A stretch of 64,000 nt of DNA from Plasmopara viticola (GCA_001695595.3 MBPM02000047.1:434001-498000), one strand, 5' to 3'. Counted from the first letter of the stretch, positions 36,420 through 48,361 are shown. The notes: generated by a model not told the origin, from the letters alone. Numbers and translations: made by a program.

Positions 36420-36650
36420 GCGATTGAATGCAAGCGAGGAAGCGAAGGCGCCATTCTAGAAAGAAAAAGTTCGCGAAAGTGGGCTGACGCCGCTTTAGAG
36501 AGCAGTGAGGAGCGGGTTCAGATTTTTCGGTTAATGCGTTGTCTAAAGATGAAGATGGTGGAGACGAGCTGACGCCGCGGATAAAGCGATGGTTGCGGAT
36601 GCCAGGAGAAGAAGCTTGCCCAAGTGTGGGTGGTAAGCAGCACGACACGT
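36420..36650. other. Coding-like GC-richer island, unidentified
   Basis: Within AT-rich desert, this 230-bp stretch has protein-like frames on both strands. On the plus strand, different frames read ECKRGSEGAILERKSS, SSEERVQIFRLMR and SKDEDGGDELTPRIKRWLR. On the minus strand, a 121-codon frame at 36,283-36,648 starts MSCCLPPTLG. No frame has a signal peptide or recognised domain. It may be the relic of a secreted effector or another gene broken by frameshifts; the identity is unknown. Confidence 0.2.
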
Positions 36651-37551
36651 AGAAGAAGATCGTTGAGAGTTTAAATAAAGCCTGGTGTATTATATTTTGT
36701 TAAACCTGAAAAGTCTTGTTAGTTTGCAAAAATTAGACAGCAGACCAGAATGTTTGTATATCACTGGTAAATTCTTGGTAGAAATATATGACGGGATTTG
36801 ATCGGTAACGCAGCAGGCCGGCCCGAAAAGATCGATTGGCTAAAAAGGCTACGTGCGCTAATCTGTTCCTGCAGCACCCAGTTTTTACTATTGATTTTGG
36901 TATGAACAGATCATTGGGTGAAGTAAGTCAGTTGCTTCGATATATATGTATGTGCTCGCGAGACACAAGCCTATTACATTACATCATCTTCCGAACCCTA
37001 TTATCAGGCATTAATTCAGGTCATACTACCAAGGCGTGGTGACCATTACGGTGTACATGATTTGAAGTTGGTTTACCTACGTACTGCTTGATATGACTCT
37101 TACGGGCTAACGGCTAGGAGCTCATTATTCTCCTCGCCATAAATGATACTCATCTTGTCAGTGCGAAATGTCGCGCTTGAATAATGTCCAAACCTACTAT
37201 ATGAAAGCCGTTGATATGAAAAATAATAAAAAAAGTATCGAGATGGTCGGGTGATTGCTGCCGACTATTGCTCAATCCTTGCGAAAATATATTAACGTAG
37301 GATGAAAATGCGAGTAATATTAAATGCTTAAGTTCCGACGAGACATTGTCTCTTACATTTAGATCAGATTGCATGTGCGTCATTTTCAAATTGGTCTGCC
37401 ATTGTGTATTGTTTGCCTCTCAACTTCTATCCGATGGTTTGATCTACGCAACCGTGTCCATATTTATAGCTTTGCGAAACTTGGTCAGTTATCATTTCTT
37501 TAACTCGTCACTTGTGCGTGGTGGCAAAGTTGGCAAAGTGTCCAGCGGAGC

Positions 37552-39788
37552 ATGGGGGACGCACTTAAGGGTGCGATGAGACCTCGCGATACTAAGGAGG
37601 TCTCGCAACCACATGGAGAGCATGCAGCGGGAAAGAATGGACGCGTGTGGCTTGGTGCGCTGCATGGAAATCGTTCGGAGGTTGTGCCGGCCTCCAACCG
37701 CGTTTCGATGAGAGTGGCAGAGCAGGAGCGCCAGGTTCGCCTCGCGCGGTCCAATCGCACGCACAAGTATATGATATTACCCGACTCAATGTTTCGATAC
37801 TGCTGGGACCTTCTACTCGCCATTGCAACCATTTTGCTCATTTGGCGTGTACCGTACACGATTGCTTTCGGAGACAGCGACCTCTGGTATTGGTTTGCTT
37901 TCAACAAAACCACCGATGCAATATATTTGCTTGACGTTGTATTGAATTTTCGGTACATGTCGATGATAGTGGCTTCGAAATTAGTTGGTTATAGTAACTC
38001 GGTTAAATGATTGCAGAACAGGATACGTGGAAGACACAGAAGTCATCATGGACCATCGTTTGGTCGCCAAACACTACTTGAAAGTGAGTGGATATCGAAG
38101 CTCGTCTAAGCGTTGGCGACTGAGTTTATTTGGTTTTACAGAGCTGGTTTATTGTGGATCTCATCGGCTCGGTTCCGGTCGAATACATCATCACTTTTAA
38201 ATCAGCCGGCATCTCTAGTGTTGAACGAAAAGCTTTTAAAGCTTCTATGAAATACACTAAAATTCCGGTACGGCCCCTTGCACTTGATCTTGATGATCTG
38301 TATGGAGGATTTAATTGATTTGATGGCCATCTAGAAACTTTTTCGTGTCACTCGGCTCATCAAATTCGTTCAGTAAGCCACAGAAATTAGATTCGCCGCT
38401 CGAGTCTAACGATGTCACTTATTTTAATTCTTAGGAAGTATTTGAAGTTTGCGTATGCTGTCCAAGTGTTTGCGTGTTATATCTCCATTATCCACTGGGT
38501 CGCTTGTCTGTGGGCTGGGCCAATGTTGGGGCTGACGAATGTAGAGGACGAGCAATTAGTTTACAATGAGGCACTTTACTCGGCCGTGCTTCTTATGCTC
38601 AATATATCCGCAGCTGCTGTGGAGCCCAAGTGGCAATTCGTGAGTGCTCTCCTCGGTATTGTGGGCTTCTTGTTCCAATGTTTGACACTCGCAAGTATTA
38701 CAGCTGCTGTAATTGGTTCCAGCTCACGCGCATTGCAATACCAAGAAAAAGTTCGGATGGTTATGAGCGATTTGAAAGCGCTTCATGTTCCGTATGAATT
38801 GCGCAAATCTGCTAAAAAGTACTATGAAACACTTTGGCGTATGAAAAACACTTCCGATCGATACGAAAAGGCCATTTATGATGATGAGGACCTCTCGCCA
38901 GCATTACGGGCCGAGATCGCGCTGTACATCCATCGAAGTCTTATTGCAACGGTTCCTTTGTTCCAAGACTGCTCCGATTCGTGTCTTGCAGCTTGTGTCA
39001 TGAAGCTTAAGACGGAGCTATACATGCGCGGCGATGCAATCTTTCACAAAGGGGACCCGGCTTACTCTATGGTCATAATTAGTCGGGGAGAAGTCAAAGT
39101 AATTTCCCCCGATAATGAAGGTCTTCTTGCAATTCTTCAGCAAGGAAGCTTTTTCGGAGAGATTGGCCTGTTGCGTCATATGACGCGCTCTTGCACAGTG
39201 ATCGCAGGCACTTTTTGTGAACTTAAGTCGCTGGAGAGAAATGATGCGGAAGAAATCTTTGATGCCTATCCGCATATTTACGATCGGCTTCTCGCCGAGG
39301 CTGAGAAACGTCGACTCGAAACTCGTTTGAAAGCACGACTTTACAATGTTAAAGTGCTGGACAATGCTCATGCTGTGGATGTCAGTAGTATTGTCGATGT
39401 ACCCGCAGGAGGTACAAATCGGAAATTCTTCGTCGACGGAGCTGCAGACGATAAGCCTTTGCCCACAGATTCCGGAGAGAAGCGATCCCGCGTCAATTCT
39501 TTCCAAACTGAAGATGGCATTGCTGTCAATAGTGAGTTGGACAGCATGGACATCACTCTTGCCGAGATACAACGCTTAGTCGAAACGCTTAAGTCCACAC
39601 AGGGTCGACTATCTCGAGTTCAGGAACGACGGCAGTCTATTCATATGGCGCTTAGTTCTACTTCGTCCGTCAACAGTATCAACTCAACTCTATTTAATCA
39701 GTCATCATTCGATGTTGAATCCAAAAGCAGCTCTGCCCTTCGCAAGCGAGATTCTTTTCGAGAAAAATACTCTTCAGCCAAAAGGTGA
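37552..39788 (+). CDS. Cyclic-nucleotide-binding, voltage-sensor-type channel without a canonical pore filter
   Basis: Exons are 37552-37952, 38017-38083, 38142-38267, 38335-38372 and 38435-39788, giving 661 residues with all junction phases consistent. The fold is EAG/HCN/CNG-like: S1 around YCWDLLLAIATILLIW, the S2 end LLDVVLNFRTGYVED, S3 SWFIVDLIGSVPVEY, and an S4 of LFRVTRLIKFVQKYLK with positives at R202, R205, K208 and K212. S5 is followed by a pore loop reading MLNISAAAVEPKW (265-277) where K+ channels have a T-x-G-Y/F-G filter. S6, a C-linker and a cyclic-nucleotide domain follow; its phosphate cassette is FFGEIGLLRHMTRSCTV, with E453 and R462 retained. The tail is Ser-rich. The ligand-binding part looks competent, while ion selectivity or conduction is in doubt. 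Confidence 0.88.
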
Positions 39789-39898
39789 TCGCTGAGTTGG
39801 AACAATTTTACGTGCCTCGACTACGTATCACAAACGTCATATATAAGTAATCGTGACACAAAATAATCCTTTGCTCATTAATTTTTGAGCACATTTAT

Positions 39899-41175
39899 GT
39901 ACACGACGGAGTGCTTTGCCTTTTAAAGTAATTACTCATGACCTCCAGCATTTCGTGGCTTGTCACTTTTTTCCTTCTCAAGTACAGATAGTCATATCTA
40001 CCAAGATTAACGCAATGGCTAGTACTGCTTTACCTTCTTCTCGATCGGCAAACGAGAAAATTTGGTCTTCTCCGATCGAATTAGCAGATGATTAAAGATT
40101 TTGTGCAAGTGTTTCGAGCTCAAGTTCTTTTCTTAGCGCGTTTTGTAATCAGCAGCAGCAGCACGACGCACAAATGCTGCCTGCTCCGTCTTTTTGCTCG
40201 CTTCAATACTTTGCATTCGAAGTTCTTCGAGTCCAGCAACATCACTCTTTCCAGCCACTGCTTGTGGCTATCGACACGGACATCAGCAGCAATCGACATA
40301 GCAGTATCTCTAGCCAGTCGATGGGCAAGCATTTCGCGATGGAAGTGCACCAACTATCCACTGGTAGAAGCCAGAAGCTAAATCAACTATACAGCTAAAT
40401 GTGCTCGCAAGTTTATTGTAGCGCGCCTGGCAGTAATCAATACTTTTTTCTGCAGCAGTAAGAACATGGCTACTTCTCCATGTGACGTTGCAAAGACTGG
40501 CTTGCTTACAAGATTCAGGCTTTTGCTTACTCACTTGCTTGATTGTTGCCCAATTACTAATTAAAGTTTGAAATTGTGCGCGTAACGGTCATAGCATGAA
40601 AATACAGTGGTGGCCACGTTGAATAGGTAGGCACAATGCAGAGCATACTTGCGAAGTGTACACAGCTATTGTCTCCTACCGGATTGCAGATTGGCGCAGA
40701 GTGTACTCGACATAGTCCATCTCTCAGAATCACCGGACACATTACAACACAAGGCCAGACAACCAAGTTCATGTGGTCACAATCAGCAGTGTGCACGTAC
40801 ATCTGCATAGAGGGCACTCAAAGAAATTCAACAACACTCCTACTTTTATCTCGTACCCGAAAGAAAAATCATTAACTACACAAAGCTAACAAATTGCAAT
40901 CGTAGACACTCTCGTAGGTGTCGGTGCCGACTAATAAACACTTTGTAAATAGCATTTCAACAATAAAAACTGATTCAGGATCATAGCATCCTTTTCTCAT
41001 CCAACGGTCTTCATAAGTAAAATTACGGCTTGACGGTCCCGCTTGCAGCCCATTTCTCGTCTCAAACGCTGGGTAATCTGCATGAAGAATTGTTCTCCTG
41101 GCGCCGAAGCCCACTGTTAGTTTATTTTATTTAGGACCGCTACAGATCTAGCACAATCGCTAGTCCACAATGGCG
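39899..41175 (-). pseudogene. DYNC1LI: Broken partial copy of the dynein light intermediate chain gene
   Basis: The minus strand matches the 3' two-thirds of the intact gene at 3.1-4.9 kb, from exon 3 to the last exon and 3' flank. Recognisable pieces are the start of exon 3 (GCGATTGTGCTAGATCT, with a TAG in it), the exon 4 region GTCGGCACCGACACCTA, the exon 6 region GATGGACTATGTCGAGTACA, the exon 7 peptide SIAADVRVDSH, and the terminal GGAAAAAAGTGACAA and stop. Intron sequences are kept, so this arose by DNA duplication rather than retroposition. Exon 6 runs almost directly into CGCAAGTATG of exon 7, which shows an internal deletion, and the frames are broken. It begins about 110 bp past the channel gene's stop codon. 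Confidence 0.85.
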
Positions 41176-43182
41176 TCTTCATCTTTTTTTTCAAAACTTT
41201 AACCTTTTTTCAAAAGCTTAAGCCCTTACCTTCTGCAGCATTAGTGGTTTTCAGCGTTTGGGGCTTCACTGTTGCACAGGAAGTGCTATCACGTCCCCTA
41301 AGCATATTAATATAAATAAATCAAATGTCGAAAGCCCTATGAAGTCTATTCGCGCACCAGAGTTGTCGCCGCTTCGTTCTTGACACAGCATGCCGAGCAT
41401 TCTAAAGTTTAATGGAGTGTCTCTGGTTGCGGTTCATGTGCCGCATTCAAAGTAAGCGACTCTACCTCATCGAGATACATCAGCAAGGCCAACCTACCAA
41501 TTTCCGTGTCACCCACCATCAGTAGGCTAATTACGGGTACCTTGGATCACACGGAGTAATCGCACGGCATTTTATTGCTCTTGAAGTTTTTTCTCAGATT
41601 ACAGCATCGGCACACGAAGTGACTGAGCGCCACCTTTGATTCAAACCTCAATAAACACTTTCTGCAGAGTAGCCCCAAGTTATTGACAACGTGGTAAAAA
41701 GGACTTAATTAACCATTGGCAAGTGTTGGACTTGTCGTCAGATCACTGGTCATGCAAGAACCTTAACTCGTTAAGATAGAGAAGTCTATCACAACTTTCA
41801 GGGACAAAGGCTCGACCCAGAATTTAAGGCCATCACTATCGGGCACTCGGAAAATAGGCAAAGCTAAAAATGACCATAAGATAGCCATATCATTAATGCC
41901 AATATGCTTTTGCCCGTCTGGTGGATCGGAAATAATTTTCCTTATAAATATCTCGTCTTTGGTATGATACCACACCAGGTGCTGAATGAGCAAGTCCCGA
42001 GCGCTGGTATGGACCATACGCTAACGTATTGCCGGGCGACCACTGCTTACTTACAAAGCGCGTGCAATTTTCTAATTTACACGAAAACGGCCTTTGAGCA
42101 GCCATGCTGAAGACATTCTTGCGCTTTCACCAAATTTTAAAAGAGAGATCATCGCATTGCTACACAAGATGGTTTTGCGTCCGTGAAAGCGTCTTTGTGT
42201 TATCATCCGTTTCACAAGAAGTTCTTCTAACCTTGACAATCGTGGAGTGCCGAAAGTGTTTACTATCTATTGCGCCTTGCGCCATATTGAGGAGAAGCTA
42301 CTTCTGCGGTTTCGAATGTGTGCGTTTGAGCACGCTCTCGGATTTGGCCCTGTTGGTCAGGCCGCGGCTTCTTCGGAATCTTAGGTTCTACAAGGGAAAA
42401 ATTGACTTCTTTGGCGATGTCAATGGCTCATACTCTTTGCAGCCAGCTCAACTGTCATGCGTCTGATATACTGACTCAATATTAAAGGCCTTAGAGGAAA
42501 CGGGAAATTGATCCTCTTTCTTACTTAGCTCGAGGCCGTTCATGCTTCAAGAGTTGATTGGTTTCCGTGCTGCCCTTGTTCATCTCCATATAAGGATGTG
42601 GATGCGTGAACCGCATTGTAAAGTGCAAGCTAACCGTAAAAAACTTGTCGATCCGCTAATGTGGCGCCTCAGTGCACATACTAAACAATGCATCTTTAAG
42701 CTATTGGCTGGCCGGTCATCTGCTTGGGGATGATTTCGTATTGAAAGTAGCCCTATTCGGCACTATCTTATTTGTGCGTGAGCCTCGCCGATTATTTGCA
42801 CAAGTACAGTCCTGGCTGCGTGACTCTCGCAGAGGCTTTGTCCGATCCGCTAGAAGCACGAACGTCTATGAGGTAGACGAGAGAAGCAAAATTACATTTC
42901 CATCCAGATTTCTAAGGTAAAACCAGTTGTTTTTACAGAATCAGGTATCGATAATTGCGAAAAGTCGGCCTAACATAGTAAGCAGAACAAGGGATGTAAT
43001 TATACTCGCCTATTGTAAGCAGCGAAAACTCGTTGAATCAAACAGGAGAAGCGATTTAAATGTGATTGAAGAAGGTGATAAAGTGTCGCAAGATAAAAAA
43101 GGTATTGGTAAAAGTAGTATTTTTAGGCAGAACAGAAATCCATTTCGTCCGCTCTGTCACGGTCCTGGAAAGACATGAATTG

Positions 43183-43416
43183 TCAAACTTTTAGTGACGA
43201 TTCAGCGCTTTTAAGACTAAATGTAGTTAAAAATTCAAGCATCGGAACCGAGGTTCTGTAGAATCCTAAGGATCCGCTTAATGTCCTGAGCTCCATCTTG
43301 CCAAGAAGGCAAGTAAGGGTAGACATATGGCAGCTTATTGTTCCTATAACTTCGCCAAAAAATGAAGTTGAGGGCCGAGAAGCCATATGGCTGTATTTTA
43401 AGTGATCGGCCAACAC
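43183..43416 (-). mobile_element. Possible Ty3/Gypsy polymerase relic
   Basis: The minus-strand frame reads HLKYSHMASRPSTSFFG and later LRTLSGSLGFYRTSVPMLEF. This order and spacing resembles the end of a Gypsy reverse transcriptase and its link to RNase H, where one expects a K-C-x-F block, then L-G and x-FLGLxxYYRxF. The match is partial, and no catalytic YVDD-type motif is seen upstream. The element is dead in any case. Confidence 0.3.
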
Positions 43417-45229
43417 AACATCCTGAGCCTACCTTTTGACGCAGTTAAAAAATCTCGCAGTGAGACACGCTGCGCTAAACCCGTCGATGCAGCTCATGGG
43501 TCACATGGCCAAATTCCGTCTGTTCCTCAAGAGCTTCGAAGCCCATAGATAACCTCGAGGGAATCCTAGCTTGACCACCTAGGCTGGCCCCAGGGAAAAT
43601 TGAAACAGGTACATTCAATTACGTGGGAGCTACTCCGGCTGCATAATATCCGTAACCTTTCATAAAGAAGAAAAAAGGACGAGGCTACTCTAGCTCTTTT
43701 TGGCCACCAAGACCAGTTGCACTTCTATGTGGAATGAGTTGTTAGGCGAGCGCACTTTACGGTCGCCTAGAGTTTCTTGTGAGTGCCACGGTTTTCCACT
43801 ATACAGATCCCGCAGCAACAGACGCTTTCAATTAAACCACAGTCGTTTGTCTGTACGTTGGGATGAGGTGAAAATGATCCCATTTCGGCGCTTGAAATTT
43901 ATGTATCTCAGCTCCCACGCCGGAGAAGAGAAATCGCGGGGGTGCGTGTGCATACCTTTGTCAAAGGCTTCAAAAGATAAGAGATTAAAATCTAGCCGTG
44001 AAAATGTCGGCACATTGAAGGGCAAGCATTCGTAGCTCTTGCTTTAAGCTGGGCTGTAGTGTTTCAGCTATGCCCGAGGCGTTCCATCTTGTAAGGTCTT
44101 TCCCGAAGATGAAAAAATGTTATAATTTGTAAATTAGAATGGCCATATGCTGTCCACTTCACAGACCTGCCATGAAGGTCGGTCTCAGATCAAGCAGAGA
44201 ATCCACTGACAAAATAGAATTTAGGCTCTTTACCGGAGTGATACCACTTCGATAGAGGTATAGCCAAGCGCTAACGACCCGACATGCCCACTCTATATGC
44301 CCTCCACTCAAGCAAAACGTCCAGTTATGATTGATGAGCACCATAGATTTGCTAACAAGATCGACTACCTCTCTCCGTTTAAAATTTGTAACAACAAACT
44401 TGTGCATCGAGATTAGACGTCAAAGTCGACATCTACTGATGAGCTTGTTACTAGTTTTTCAATTTTTAGAAGAACAGCCCTCCAGATATAGTCGACTTAA
44501 TTACACCGGACATACAGAAAATGCTGTCTATAACAATTGCTGCTCAGTGTGTATGTGCCACTCCGCATGCATAGTCGGCTCGTATTCTCTATGCCTTTCC
44601 AAAATTTTTGCGTGGCATACAATAAACATCGTTCCCGTCAAGCGAAATTTAGTGAACACTCGCGTATTGGTCGGGCCCTGTCCTAAATGCCTTGTCCTAA
44701 AGTCGACCACTTCGTTGATGGCATGTAGCGACTGCTATCTCTTTCGAGCACTGTCGGACAAAGAACTTGCTACCCCAAGTGCCATGACAGGGCCTCGTCC
44801 AGCGCCGACAATGTCTGCAGCAAGTACTGCTAATAACAATAGTAATATTATTAGTTAAAGTGCCACTTCACGTCTTATGTTGCTGTCCTCGACACCACGA
44901 GTGTCATTTCTTAGCTTGTTAGTGTTTTGGACATCGATTGACTCGTTCCGGCGTCTGCGCGAATAGCTTTTTGCTATCTCGCTCGGGTAGATCAATGGAG
45001 CACCTAGGCTTTGCTACTAGAGCTTTGAATCCAATTGATCCAGATGATCCCAAAATTTGTAATGGTCTGATTAACTGGCGCTTGACGCTGTTTGCATCAT
45101 AACAATACTTACTATAATTAGTATCGATATGATGAAAACAGGATTTTTTTTCTACTTAAAATCGGAAATCGAAAAAAGTGCTGCTAAACCGCATCGACCA
45201 CATACTTCAATTAACCCCTTATCAATCAC

Positions 45230-45960
45230 TTTGTAGTCGACGAAGACAGATGAATGACTCTGTCTTTTATGTGAAATGATAGAAGCTTGCATCACTTTGT
45301 AGCTGGTATTTTGAATCGAAGCCAATAAACAGCATGATCACATGGTACTTGCATGTCTTCACTGTAGCAATACGTGCACTGATGATATTTATCAGGAAGT
45401 TAAGTACCATATTCCACTGGCATGCTGGCACAAGCAGTCAATACTTTCGTGATAAGTGCTTGCCAAACCTGACTTTCAGATGACATCGAAGCACCACATT
45501 GCTTCAAACGGGCCGAAACAGCGAAAATTAAAGAGTGGGATGCACTTACGAAGAAGGCAATTAAGCAAGTGGTTCCTTGTTCACCAAGTCATCGCCACCA
45601 AGCGCACTGTTATACGGTTCAACAATGTTTAATTTTAGGGTTACAAAGCGAGAAAAGGGATTCAATCGCAATGACCAGTTTCATTGTCAATGCTCAATAA
45701 AATATAAGTGTCCGAATATTCTTCGACCTTGTCTGCAACGCATAATTTAAAGCCAGAGTCTGTACGCGCTCTGGCGATTTCCCAAGCTAGCATTCACAGA
45801 TCTTTCGACTCAAACACCTTGTTGAAGTTTTATAACAAATGGCGGTAGCAATAGAAGTGGTGAGTGCTACTGTCAGCCTCTATAAGAGCAGGTAAAGAAC
45901 TTTGTCGCGATCAGATATGACAAAATTTGGGCGAGTTAATAAGTGGGGTAAAAGAAAACA
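45230..45960 (-). mobile_element. MULE (Mutator-like) transposase relic with SWIM finger
   Basis: On the minus strand, broken frames give in order PNFVISDRDK, then THHFYCYRHL, then FESKDL-stop-MLAWEIARARTDSGFK, and further on QCTYCYSEDMQVPCDHAVYW. This matches the layout of MULE transposases: a catalytic D in SDRDxAL, a C..H motif, a helical stretch, and a C-terminal SWIM zinc finger (CxC...PCxHA). Several stops and frameshifts mark it as dead. Terminal inverted repeats were not found by eye. Confidence 0.6.
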
Positions 45961-47579
45961 ATACATCGCCTTCTCTATGTGATTTGCAGCCACACAAAGA
46001 TTTCTTCTTTCCTCTATTTCTCTATGGTAACTAGCTCACCAGATATGTCCTACTGCTTCTTCTGTCCGATATCTCTTAGTAAGATTATAATCAATTCATC
46101 GACACATGTCGACTCGTTATAATCCTTCTAATTAACCTAACACTTGCGTTAGATGCGGTCTTATCTTTTACAGCGTCCAGATCTCACACAGACGATCCGA
46201 TATACTCTAAACTTGTCCGTTTTAAGCTTCTGTTATAAGGTTCACTCAGGCAATGAAACTTTATTGAATTTTACGAGGTTGGTGGCTAGCATAATGGCTG
46301 GAAAATATAGGTATGAATTCACCAGCTTGACCATCGACACAGGAATGCCAAACTTGCGTTCCCACAATTTGAAGACGAATTACATACTGATCTACCATTG
46401 TTTTGATCTAAAAAAAATTGAGCTACATGTATACCATCTAAATAAATACAACCGTAGCCAATCGCTCGTCTTGGTAAACCAAAACTTCGTCCGGAGCGCA
46501 ATCAAGCGCACGTTAAGCGCTTTGCATGCTCAGTCCAATGTCTTTAATATGTTTTCAACGCACAATTTTCGTACTCTGGTCAACGTTTCCACCATTCGTT
46601 TGGCTGTTGGATTGGCTAAATACCGTTACGCCATCGTACCGTGTTGTCTTTAGAGCGAACTGATTCTGTGCTGCCTAGGCTCGGTTGCAGAGTCCTGCAC
46701 TGAGTACTAATAATATTTCCACTCACGCAGTGTCCATTCCTATGGGTACACAAAATAGTCGGTGGGTGTGACTGGGTGTCAGGGAGGCGTGAGCATTGGT
46801 GAGTATGGCATACGCAAACACATCTTACTTGCATATTACTAGGCAGATTTCTGCACTGGGTCCATATCTACCGCATGGATAAGTATAGACCCGACGCGAA
46901 AATCGTTGCAGGACTTAGCTTTAAAGCATATACTTAGCTTGCAATGCTCAACTGTTTCGAAATAGAAAGCAATCGCTCAACATTAGATCGTAAATCTTTC
47001 TGCACGCCTTTGACTGACCGCGTCACATCTGGCAATAGCATTAAATTCACGCAGAAGATCGACTACCTTAAGCTTCCTAGATGGCTAAAGCCACCCTACC
47101 GCTTCCGTCGGGTGAGCAGCTTGCGATGCATCGAACGACTTGCCGGCATTTATGGGCGAGAAGAGACGACTGCATTTGCAACTATCCTTGCTGTCTGAGG
47201 CAAAGACGTAGCTTGCGCAAGAGCTACATATCTCAATTCCAATTTAATGAGTAACAATTCATGCAATCAACAACCGCGTTTACAGATGTCATTGAGAATT
47301 TATATGGACGCAATAAAAATGGTCTCTTGCTGGACGGGTCTCAAACCAAGCATCTCGCTGTTTGGCTAGCACATGGATTTCTAAGTTCTTCGAAGGTACT
47401 TGAGGCAAGCGGGCTTATTATCAACATGTATTGTAAAGGTCCCAGCGAATGCTCGTAACTGACGCGTAGAGGCTCATCAGGTTCCTGATCGTTACAGCTC
47501 AATGGTCAGCATTAGCACATCGTGCATCGGAGCAGCTATCGTAATTTTTCACTTTGTCTCTCCAACATCATTTTGGTGT

Positions 47580-47835
47580 GAGGCACTATACTTTAACAAC
47601 TCCTGTCTCGCCTTTTCGGGCTTATCCAGCAGCACATCAGTGACAACTCCGATGTCGTGGAAACTCTATCCGGCGCAATCCTATACTCTTAATAGCTCAA
47701 GAAATATGAAGCTAGAAGAATTACCAATATAGAATACTGTCTATCGAAGCGAAAGCGATTCAGCTGCACGGCGTCTAGCTTTTGCAGCTTCTTGTAAAGC
47801 TGCTCCTTGCGCTGCTTGGCCATCTGCCCGTTTTC
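47580..47835 (-). pseudogene. Coding-like fragments, possibly from a TAF11-like or unknown gene
   Basis: The minus strand carries a run EENGQMAKQRKEQLYKKL followed by QKLDAVQLNRFRF (about 47,745-47,830). It resembles the segment before the TAF11 histone fold, but the fold itself does not follow. Separated by about 120 bp is a second run, DVLLDKPEKARQELLKY (about 47,585-47,650). Neither joins into a gene. Identity is uncertain; they could also come from a transposon protein. Confidence 0.25.
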
Positions 47836-47969
47836 CTCCCACTCACTCTAGTTTGCGCTTTAATCTTGCAACGCATTAAGCAAGTAAAGTGTGTATGAAG
47901 TTTAGTTAAATGTATCTTTCACGTACGCGCAAATTGCCGCTTTGGTAAAATGGTCGGGCTATGCATACA

Positions 47970-48296
47970 TTTTCGGAAAAGGTTGGGGTGATGCCCTCCT
48001 TCCAAGCGCGGGGGATAAATGCTCGCGCGCTTCGGGCAGGTGCTCTCGGGCATCTGCAGGTCTCTAACGAGTCTCACCCTCGACGCGACGGTCTCCAGCA
48101 CTAGGGCGCCACCTGGGCTCTTACCAAGTCAGAACTACACAAAACAATGGAAGACCTACACGGCCTCGGTGCTGGCTGCACTGCCCGCCGAACGAGACTC
48201 GACGTATGCGGACACCACTCTATGCCGTGGACTAGCCATAGAGCCTAGCACGTGCATAACTTGGCAACGCGATAACGTAATACAATACAATACAAT
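47970..48296 (+). mobile_element. SINE-like element, copy 4
   Basis: Full-length member of the SINE family, from TTTTCGGAAAAGGTTGG to a tail of ACAAT units. An exact 12-bp target-site duplication, GCTATGCATACA, flanks it at 47,958-47,969 and 48,297-48,308. Its 3' end is only about 65 bp upstream of the TFIIIC subunit start codon, in the same orientation, so it sits where that gene's promoter or leader should be. Confidence 0.9.
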
Positions 48297-48361
48297 GCTA
48301 TGCATACAACGTATGACTCGCTACTTAAAGTACGAAATAATCCGAAGTTTTGGACCCAATA

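Larger units (their letters stand above)
30100..37551. other. 7.5-kb gene desert
   Basis: No intact gene. The stretch holds degraded repeats related to those near 1.2-1.8 kb and 12.4-13.0 kb, a 17-bp tandem duplication at 32,751-32,784, and a coding-like GC-richer island at about 36,420-36,650. The reading frames are short and interrupted. I see no transposase or reverse transcriptase core that I could defend here. Confidence 0.5.
41176..47957. other. 6.8-kb gene desert with transposon relics
   Basis: Apart from the relics listed separately (Gypsy-like at 43.2 kb, MULE at 45.2-46.0 kb, coding-like fragments near 47.6-47.8 kb) I see no gene. A 166-codon frame at 46,153-46,653 and a 175-codon frame at 44,331-44,858 have no recognisable domain and codon use like the surrounding noncoding sequence; they are left uncalled. 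Confidence 0.5.

Noticed and set aside
38000..38440. Apparent frameshifts in the channel gene
   Set aside because: Short introns restore NFRTGYVED, SWFIVDLIGSVPVEY and LFRVTRLIKFV in order, so the gene is intact apart from its unusual pore.
41763..42105. Minus-strand frames including GLKFWVEPLSLKVVIDF as a transposon protein
   Set aside because: No ordered set of motifs from any polymerase, integrase or transposase could be found around it.
44331..44858. 175-codon plus-strand frame with many Cys
   Set aside because: The cysteines (CCSVCMCHSAC, CPKC) do not form a regular zinc motif, and the frame lies among transposon relics with no gene-like neighbours.
46319..46501. Minus-strand YLDGIHVAQ as the first catalytic Asp of the MULE transposase
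   Set aside because: The spacing to SDRDK is larger than usual and the following residues do not match; not enough to extend the relic.
46153..46653. 166-codon plus-strand open frame
   Set aside because: No domain, no splice context, and composition like the surrounding AT-rich debris; length is within what chance gives in a desert of this size.
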